Shown here: positions 58,973 to 64,000 of the stretch, one piece after another
Position numbering within the stretch: the first letter of the stretch is position 1
Layout: every line of letters begins with the position of its first letter
Assembly: GCF_039522025.1 (NCBI RefSeq)
Contig: NZ_BAAADB010000003.1
Coordinates: 382,200 to 446,199 of the forward strand
DNA from: Deinococcus depolymerans
Lineage (GTDB): Bacteria > Deinococcota > Deinococci > Deinococcales > Deinococcaceae
Direction of reading: 5' to 3'
DNA length: 64,000 nt
The notes under the pieces: generated by a model
Seen by the model: the letters and a program-made list of their open reading frames with translations, nothing else
What the model was told of the DNA's origin: nothing
Database searches by the model: none
Program-made: the position numbers and the translations under genes

Positions 58973-59566
58973 ATGACCGGACGAAACAGACCCGGACGCC
59001 GCCCGGCCCGCACGCCCGGCGCAGACCCGGAGGACACGCCGCCCGCCCGGCCCGCGCGGGAACGCACGCCGCAGGAGCAGCGCGACGCCCTGATCGGCTA
59101 CGCCTTCCGCGCGCTCGGCCAGCGGGCGCTGACGCAGACGGAACTGCGCGCCAAACTGGAGAAACGCAGCGACGACCCGGACCTGATCGTGGCCGTGCTG
59201 GCCCGCGTGCAGGAACTCGGCTACCAGGACGACGCGCAGGTCGCGCGGGCCGAGGGGTCGCGGCGCGGCGTGGGCAGCCTGCGCGTCCGCCAGACCCTCA
59301 AACGCCGGGGCCTGACCGACGACCTGATCCGCGAGACCGTGGACGCCCGCGACCCGGACGACGAGGCGCAGGTCGTGCGGGACCTGCTGGCACGCCGCTG
59401 GTCCTCCTTCGCCCGCAAACGCGACCCGCAGGCCAGCGCCTTCTCGTTCCTGGCGCGGCGCGGCTTTACCGGCAACGTCATCTGGCCCGCCATTCGCGAA
59501 CACGTGGCCGGCCTGCCGGAAGCGGAGGACCTGGACACTCCGGAAGACTGGAACGACGAGGAATGA
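58973..59566 (+). CDS. recX: Regulatory protein RecX
   Basis: Predicted 197 aa. RecX helical repeats after a basic Pro/Arg-rich N-terminus of 35 residues: [36 protein letters not shown], and [22 protein letters not shown]. It modulates RecA filaments. recA is not in the window. The Met at 58973, 7 nt after a -10-like CATACT, is the probable leaderless start. Confidence 0.92.
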   Translation: MTGRNRPGRRPARTPGADPEDTPPARPARERTPQEQRDALIGYAFRALGQRALTQTELRAKLEKRSDDPDLIVAVLARVQELGYQDDAQVARAEGSRRGVGSLRVRQTLKRRGLTDDLIRETVDARDPDDEAQVVRDLLARRWSSFARKRDPQASAFSFLARRGFTGNVIWPAIREHVAGLPEAEDLDTPEDWNDEE

Positions 59567-59581
59567 CCCACCCCGCCGCGC

Positions 59582-59610
59582 TTGACACCCCGCAGGGCGC
59601 CGCGTAGACT
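59582..59610 (+). promoter_or_regulatory. tRNA-Pro promoter
   Basis: -35 TTGACA (59582-59587), exactly 17 bp, -10 TAGACT (59605-59610); 37 bp before the tRNA 5' end. Confidence 0.82.
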
Positions 59611-59647
59611 ACCCCCTGCCCAGCAACAGCCGGGCGGTGGTCGGGTT

Positions 59648-59724
<77 letters not shown>

Positions 59725-59730
59725 TCATCG

Positions 59731-59767
59731 AAAAGCGCCTTCCCGTACCATGCGGGAGGGCGCTTTT
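59731..59767 (+). terminator. Terminator after tRNA-Pro
   Basis: AAAAGCGCC and GGCGCTTTT with an inner CCCG/CGGG pair; T-run TTTT at the end. It lies 7 bp after CCA. Confidence 0.88.
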
Positions 59768-59820
59768 CTGCTGCCCCGCCCGCCCCGCCCCCTTCCCGAC
59801 CCGGAGACGACCCAGACCCC

Positions 59821-60525
59821 ATGCGCGTGTACGCCATTGCCGACCTGCACCTCGCCACTGTCACCCCGAAACCCATGACGGTCTTCGGGCCGAACTGGGC
59901 GGGGCACCCGCAGGCCATCTTCGACCAGTGGCAGGAACTCGTGCGCCCGCAGGACCTCGTGCTGCTGCCCGGCGATCTGTCCTGGGCCATGCGCCTGCCG
60001 GACGCCATGACCGACCTCGCCCCCGTCGCGGCGCTGCCCGGAACCAAGGTGCTGCTGCGCGGCAACCACGACTACTGGTGGCCCACCGCCGGGAAACTCC
60101 GCGCGGCGCTGCCTCCCGGCATGCTGGCCGTCGTGAACGACGCCGTGCGCGTGGGTAACGTCGTCGTGTGCGGCTCGCGCGGCTGGCTCACGCCCGGCCA
60201 CGAACCCCTGAGCGACGACGACACCCGCCTCCTGACCCGCGAGGCCGAACGCCTGAACCTGAGCGTGAAGGCCGCCCGCGCCCTGCGGCAACCCGGCGAT
60301 CACCTGATCCTGATGCTGCACTACCCGCCCGCCACGCCCCCGTACCCCGCCAACCCCATCACCCGCGTGATCGACGACGCTCGCCCCGACCTGATCGTGT
60401 ACGGGCACCTGCACGGCGTGCCGGTGGAACGCAGCATGCGGCACGTCGGCGGCGTGCCCGCGCACCTCGTGGCGGCCGACGGGCTGAAATTCAGGCCCAG
60501 ACTGCTGCTCGACACCGGGGACTGA
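59821..60525 (+). CDS. Metallophosphoesterase (calcineurin-like)
   Basis: Predicted 234 aa. Dinuclear metal site in order: YAIADLHL (DxH), LLPGDLSW (GD), RGNHDYWW (GNHD), LMLHYPP (H) and YGHLHGV (GHxH). Relatives hydrolyse phosphoesters from nucleotides to nucleic acids, so the substrate is open. Cytoplasmic, no signal. A repeat follows 28 bp after the stop. Confidence 0.92.
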   Translation: MRVYAIADLHLATVTPKPMTVFGPNWAGHPQAIFDQWQELVRPQDLVLLPGDLSWAMRLPDAMTDLAPVAALPGTKVLLRGNHDYWWPTAGKLRAALPPGMLAVVNDAVRVGNVVVCGSRGWLTPGHEPLSDDDTRLLTREAERLNLSVKAARALRQPGDHLILMLHYPPATPPYPANPITRVIDDARPDLIVYGHLHGVPVERSMRHVGGVPAHLVAADGLKFRPRLLLDTGD

Positions 60526-60553
60526 TCGCCCCGGAATCGCGGTAGCCCGTCTG

Positions 60554-60689
60554 ATACGGACTCCGATTGAATGGGCTGCAAAGCCCGCTGGGTCCGAGCG
60601 AAGCGAGTGGGAGCTGGGCGGGTTCCGGACGTGGAGTCGGCAATCCGGTGAAGTTCCGGATTGTAGGCGAAACAAACGGCAGTCCGTCT
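60554..60689 (+). repeat. F1 interspersed repeat, copy 14 (short form)
   Basis: ATACGGACTCC to CAGTCCGTCT (last A changed to C). Left hairpin arm partly changed to AGCCCGCTGGG, as in copies 1 and 5. Confidence 0.9.
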
Positions 60690-60735
60690 GGGAACCGGGT
60701 GGTACGTTCACCGGGCCTTCACGGTGGCCGGGCAC

Positions 60736-60766
60736 TTGACCTCGCGTGCGCTCGAAGGTCTACCGT
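60736..60766 (+). promoter_or_regulatory. MerR-type promoter with 19-bp spacer
   Basis: -35 TTGACC (60736-60741), 19-bp spacer, -10 TACCGT (60761-60766). The spacer holds a GACCT...AGGTC dyad. The long spacer plus dyad is the classic MerR-activator design, here autoregulatory. It ends 6 nt before the ATG. Confidence 0.72.
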
Positions 60767-60772
60767 ACGGGC

Positions 60773-61225
60773 ATGACGGTCACCGACCCCCCCACCGACC
60801 AGCAGGGCGCGCCGACGTACGCTATCCGCGACGCGGCGCTGATGCTGGGCGTCAGCGTGCATACCCTGCGCTACTACGACCGCGAGGGCCTGCTGGACGT
60901 GCCGCGCGCCAGCAGCGGCGAGCGCCGGTACTCCGCGCGGGAACTGAGCCTGCTGAGGTTCCTGCTGCACCTGCGCGGCACGGGCATGGGCATGGCGGGC
61001 CTGCGCGAGTACATGACGCTCGTCCGGGCGGGCGACCACACGGCCCCCGAGCGGCGCGCCCTGCTGGTCCGGCATGAGGAGGCGGTGCAGGCCCGGCTGC
61101 TGGCCCTGCAGGGCGACCTGCGCGCCATCCGCGCCAAGATCGAACGGTACGACGCCCACCGCGCCTGCGACGGCACGCCCGCCGTCCCGCCCGCCGGAAC
61201 CCGCCCGCCAGGAGACTACGCATGA
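60773..61225 (+). CDS. MerR-family transcriptional regulator
   Basis: About 150 aa. Helix-turn-helix [25 protein letters not shown] in parts, wing [17 protein letters not shown], then a coiled-coil dimer helix (about 85-130). One Cys near the C-terminus. The ATG at 60773 is chosen because the promoter -10 ends 6 nt before it; a GTG at 60746 would lie within the promoter. It likely regulates the coupled small gene and aldo/keto reductase downstream. Confidence 0.9.
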   Translation: MTVTDPPTDQQGAPTYAIRDAALMLGVSVHTLRYYDREGLLDVPRASSGERRYSARELSLLRFLLHLRGTGMGMAGLREYMTLVRAGDHTAPERRALLVRHEEAVQARLLALQGDLRAIRAKIERYDAHRACDGTPAVPPAGTRPPGDYA

Positions 61226-61371
61226 CGGCCGCTCCCACCCCGGCGCCGGGTCCGGGCGTGCCGGTCCTGACCCTGATCGCCGTGCCCGTGCAGTCGCCGG
61301 TGCTGCTGCCGCGCGTCCTGCCCCTCGCCCGACCCTGGATTCAGGGTTCCACCCCAAGGAGAACCGCATGA
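61222..61371 (+). CDS. Small hydrophobic coupled ORF (49 aa)
   Basis: ATG overlaps the MerR stop (ATGA), and its TGA overlaps the ATG of the aldo/keto reductase gene (ATGA). GGAG lies 8 nt upstream. The protein has a Pro/Ala head and a hydrophobic stretch [20 protein letters not shown]. Homology unknown. Coupling at both ends suggests it is translated, at least to deliver ribosomes to the reductase gene. Confidence 0.48.
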   Translation: MTAAPTPAPGPGVPVLTLIAVPVQSPVLLPRVLPLARPWIQGSTPRRTA

Positions 61372-62363
61372 CCCCCACCACCGACCTGCCCACCCGTACA
61401 CTTCGTGACCTGACCGTTTCCGCGCTGGGCCTGGGCTGCATGGGCATGAGCGCCTTCTACGGCCCCCGCGACCAGAACGAGAACCTGCGCACCCTGGACC
61501 GCGCGCTGGACCTGGGCGTGACCTTCTACGACACCGCCGACATGTACGGCCCCCACACCAACGAGGAACTGCTGGGCGGCTGGCTGCGCGGCAAACGCGA
61601 CCGCGTGATCCTGGCCACCAAGTTCGGCATTCAGGCCGACCCGGACGCACCCGGCGGGCGGCGCATCAACGGCCGCCCCGGGTACGTCCGGCAGGCGATC
61701 GAGGGCAGCCTCCGGCGCCTGAACACCGACCACGTGGACCTGTACTACCTGCACCGCGTGGACCCCGCCACGCCCATCGAGGACACCGTGGGCGCCATGC
61801 AGGAACTCGTGCAGGCGGGCCTCGTGCGCGCCATCGGCCTGAGCGAGGTCAGCGCCGACACGCTGCGCCGCGCGAACGCCGTGCACCCCATCACCGCCCT
61901 CCAGAGCGAGTACTCCCTGTGGACCCGCGACCCCGAGAACGGCGTGCTGGCTGCCTGCCGCGAACTGGGCGTGGGCTTCGTGCCGTACAGCCCGCTGGGA
62001 CGCGGGTTCCTGACCGGCCAGATCAGAACCCCGGACGATTTCGCGCCCGACGACTTCCGCCGCCACAACCCCCGCTTCCAGGGCGAGGCGTTCCAGCAGA
62101 ACCTCGACCTGGTCACGCAGGTGCAGGCCATCGCCGCCGAGAAGGGCTGCACGCCCGGCCAGCTGGCCCTCGCCTGGGTGCTCGCGCAGGGCCGCGACGT
62201 GGCCCCCATTCCCGGGACCAAACGCGTGAAGTACCTCGAGGAGAACCTCGGTGCGCTGAACGTCACCCTGACCCCCGACGACCTGACCCGCATCGACGGG
62301 GCGTTCCCGCAGGGCGCCGCCGCCGGGGACCGCTACCCGGACATGAGCGCCGTCAACCGCTGA
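61368..62363 (+). CDS. Aldo/keto reductase
   Basis: Predicted 331 aa, class of YajO/AKR13-like reductases. TIM-barrel with catalytic tetrad: Asp and Tyr in [10 protein letters not shown] (about residues 50-59), Lys in LATKFG (about 84), His in YYLHRVD (about 126). NADPH site near [13 protein letters not shown]. It reduces aldehydes or ketones; the regulator upstream suggests induction by an electrophile, as inferred from MerR context. Confidence 0.93.
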   Translation: MTPTTDLPTRTLRDLTVSALGLGCMGMSAFYGPRDQNENLRTLDRALDLGVTFYDTADMYGPHTNEELLGGWLRGKRDRVILATKFGIQADPDAPGGRRINGRPGYVRQAIEGSLRRLNTDHVDLYYLHRVDPATPIEDTVGAMQELVQAGLVRAIGLSEVSADTLRRANAVHPITALQSEYSLWTRDPENGVLAACRELGVGFVPYSPLGRGFLTGQIRTPDDFAPDDFRRHNPRFQGEAFQQNLDLVTQVQAIAAEKGCTPGQLALAWVLAQGRDVAPIPGTKRVKYLEENLGALNVTLTPDDLTRIDGAFPQGAAAGDRYPDMSAVNR

Positions 62364-62419
62364 CGGGAGGCGTGAATCGTGCGGTGCCGGGACACGTCCC
62401 GCACTCCCCTGACCTGCAG

Positions 62420-62467
62420 GGACTCGGATGGAACGGTGTTTGCAACCCATTCCATCCGAGTCCGTCT
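62420..62467 (-). repeat. Partial F1 copy (left end)
   Basis: ACTCGGATGGAACGG-TGTTTGCAA-CCCATTCCATCCGAGT, an F1-type hairpin with CCGTCT edge, directly before a full copy. Confidence 0.65.
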
Positions 62468-62468
62468 C

Positions 62469-62605
62469 ATACGGACTGCCGTTTGTTTCGCCGACAATCC
62501 GGAACTTCACCGGATTGCCAGCTCCACGTCCGGAATCCGTTTCTCTCCTACTCGCATCCGCTCGGATTGAATGGTCTTTGCAGCCCATTCAATCGGAGTC
62601 CGTCT
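62469..62605 (-). repeat. F1 interspersed repeat, copy 15 (short form)
   Basis: ATACGGACTGCCGTTTG to GGAGTCCGTCT. The last T is part of the TTA read as TAA stop of the LuxR gene. Confidence 0.9.
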
Positions 62606-63222
62606 TACACGCTGACCAGCCCCAGCGCGATGCCGCGCGCGACTGCCCCGGCGCGGCTCTGCACGCCCAGCTTGGAGTACAGCGCCTGCACGTGAAACTT
62701 GACGGTGCTCTCGGACACGCCCAGGTCACGGGCGGCACGTTTGTTGCTCAGGCCCTCGGCCAGCAGGGCCAGCACGTCACGCTCGCGGGGCGTGAGGCTC
62801 ACGTCACCCGCAGGCACGCCCGCCGCATCGTCATCCTGCAGGTCCGTGGGCGCCTCCGGAGCGGGAGAGGGCAGCAGCGCCGGCGGCAGCACGGCCAGCC
62901 CGGCAGCGGCGCCCAGCACCCCGGCCAGCAGCTCGGCGGGCGTGGCGTCGGCGCCCAGCGCCGCCCAGCCGCCCGCGCTCAGGTCCGGCAGCAGCGCGGC
63001 CCACACGCCCGACCCGATCGCCACCAGCGCCGGGTGGCCGCCCAGGGCGTCCGGGTCGGCCAGCCACGCGTCGTCCACGATCAGCACGTCCGCCGGGCCA
63101 CCATCGGCCGGGCCGCGCAGGCCACCGGCCGCCAGGATCGCCTGCATGCCCGCCGCCAGCACCGCCGAGGCGACCGCCACCTGCACGGTCGGCAGGTGCG
63201 GCGGGGCGGGCGGGCGGCTCAT
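62605..63222 (-). CDS. LuxR/NarL-type response regulator-like protein
   Basis: Predicted 205 aa. The C-terminus (about 145-205) is a typical LuxR helix-turn-helix: [45 protein letters not shown] in parts. The N-terminal part follows a receiver outline ([17 protein letters not shown]), but has only a single Asp pair, and the usual phospho-Asp/Lys set is not clear, so it may be an atypical receiver. Start at 63222 from -10 TAGGAT 5 nt upstream. Target unknown. Confidence 0.85.
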   Translation of the reverse strand: MSRPPAPPHLPTVQVAVASAVLAAGMQAILAAGGLRGPADGGPADVLIVDDAWLADPDALGGHPALVAIGSGVWAALLPDLSAGGWAALGADATPAELLAGVLGAAAGLAVLPPALLPSPAPEAPTDLQDDDAAGVPAGDVSLTPRERDVLALLAEGLSNKRAARDLGVSESTVKFHVQALYSKLGVQSRAGAVARGIALGLVSV

Positions 63223-63248
63223 GCCTGATCCTACCGGCACGGCGCGGC

Positions 63249-64000
63249 TCAGCGTTCCCCGACCCGTACCGGCAGGTCCTGCTCCTGCCCGCCCCGCAGG
63301 AGGCGCAGCGTGACGGTCTGCCCGGCCTGATCCTGCACCCGCGCCAGCAGTTCACGCGGGTGCCGGACCGGGGCGCCGTCCAGCGCCAGCAGCACGTCCC
63401 CGACCATCACGCCCGCCTGCGCGGCCGGCCCGGCCGGGTCCACCTGCACGACCGTCAGGCCCACGCGGCCACCCTGGGCCCATCCGCCCGGTCTCCACCC
63501 GCCCGGACCCCACGGGCCACGCGGTCCACTGGGGCCGCCGCGCCCACGCCCGCCCTCCTGTCCGCGGTCACGCCCTGGCCCGGCCCGGTGCCCGCGCTCC
63601 CACGGACCGCCCGCCCGGGGACCGCGGGGCCACTGCGCCGCTTCCCGGTTCGCCTCATCCCCATCCCCGGCCCCCCCGGACCCGGCCTGCGCGTCCGGGA
63701 AGTGCACGGGCTGCGCGGACAGACCCAGGTACCCGCGCGGCACGCGGCCCTGAGCGTCCAGCAGCGCCGCCACCCGCAGCGCCCGCCCGGCCGGAACGGC
63801 CAGCAACTCGCCGCGCCGCACCCCCGCATTCAGCACGCCCACCAGCGTGCCGTCCGCGCCGACCAGCGCGCCACCACTGGACGCCGGGAACGGCGCCGCC
63901 CCGCTGGGCAGCCAGCCCTGCCCCGGCCCCCGCGTCGGCGCCCCGCGCCCGTACAGGCCCAGCGCCGCCTGCACGCCATGCGGCGGGCGGCCCACCGCCA
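63249..64000 (-). CDS. Trypsin-like serine protease with PDZ domain (cut by window end)
   Basis: The 3' 250 codons only; the gene continues beyond the window. The serine motif [21 protein letters not shown] matches the HtrA-like nucleophile region (GNSGGPL), with Ser in place of the usual Asn before it. A Gly/Pro/Arg-rich linker of about 70 residues follows, then a C-terminal PDZ domain ([26 protein letters not shown] in parts). It probably works in envelope quality control, as DegP/HtrA enzymes do. Confidence 0.78.
   Translation of the reverse strand, partial: AVGRPPHGVQAALGLYGRGAPTRGPGQGWLPSGAAPFPASSGGALVGADGTLVGVLNAGVRRGELLAVPAGRALRVAALLDAQGRVPRGYLGLSAQPVHFPDAQAGSGGAGDGDEANREAAQWPRGPRAGGPWERGHRAGPGRDRGQEGGRGRGGPSGPRGPWGPGGWRPGGWAQGGRVGLTVVQVDPAGPAAQAGVMVGDVLLALDGAPVRHPRELLARVQDQAGQTVTLRLLRGGQEQDLPVRVGER

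Overview
The window is about 70 % GC and reads as chromosomal DNA of a Deinococcus. Supporting evidence is the HerA-NurA pair, the CrtL-type lycopene cyclase, Tat-exported ferritin-like proteins, a histone-deacetylase-like hydrolase, and many -10 hexamers of TAnnnT type placed 5-8 nt before the start codon (leaderless mRNAs, well documented in Deinococcus). No rRNA, CRISPR array, prophage or transposase gene was seen; there is one tRNA.

Layout. 1-2.9 kb: two tandem ferritin-like genes, tatA, an ECF sigma factor and its RskA-type anti-sigma factor. 3.2-6.8 kb: herA-nurA and a CRP/FNR regulator. 7.3-9.4 kb: a deacetylase-family hydrolase and two small envelope genes. 9.6-14.9 kb: purB, a holin-like membrane protein, panC-pilT and a UgpC/MalK-type ATPase. 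15-22.6 kb: an amino-acid binding protein, an AI-2E permease, a TAXI-TRAP transporter and an orphan GlnQ-type ATPase. 22.8-26.8 kb: an MFS permease, a ClC channel and sodA. 26.8-32.4 kb: tctCBA facing a CitA/CitB-type two-component pair. 32.4-37.2 kb: four small envelope or hydrolase genes, then crtL-sdaAB. 37.4-46.6 kb: an IclR regulator, a glycosyltransferase and TetR gene pair, then the histidine utilisation operon hutU-hutG-orfX-hutI-hutH. 46.6-49.7 kb: a histidine-phosphatase remnant, sdaAA, and a PadR regulator with three related membrane proteins. 49.8-64 kb: cax, HAD-HIT, a third ferritin-like gene, a YcaQ-like protein, an APH-like kinase, glmM, rpsT, recX, tRNA-Pro, a phosphoesterase, MerR with an aldo/keto reductase, LuxR, and a trypsin/PDZ protease cut by the window end.

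The most unusual content is non-coding. A family of interspersed repeats (called F1 here, about 135-158 bp, ends ATACGG...CCGTAT) has 15 full-length or internally deleted copies, two left-end fragments and four clearly decayed copies, all intergenic. Internal hairpin arms differ between copies yet stay complementary. In nine cases a flanking gene's stop codon shares its last base with the F1 boundary. Two further modules (F2, F3) flank or are interrupted by F1 at three loci.

A second coherent signal is regulatory. The exact dyad TTTCCGG-N5-CCGGAAA occurs over the -35 region of the IclR gene and again just upstream of the -35 of hutU. This predicts that the IclR protein represses itself and controls the hut operon. 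That operon also carries an unexpected translationally coupled gene for an acidic, cysteine-rich protein.
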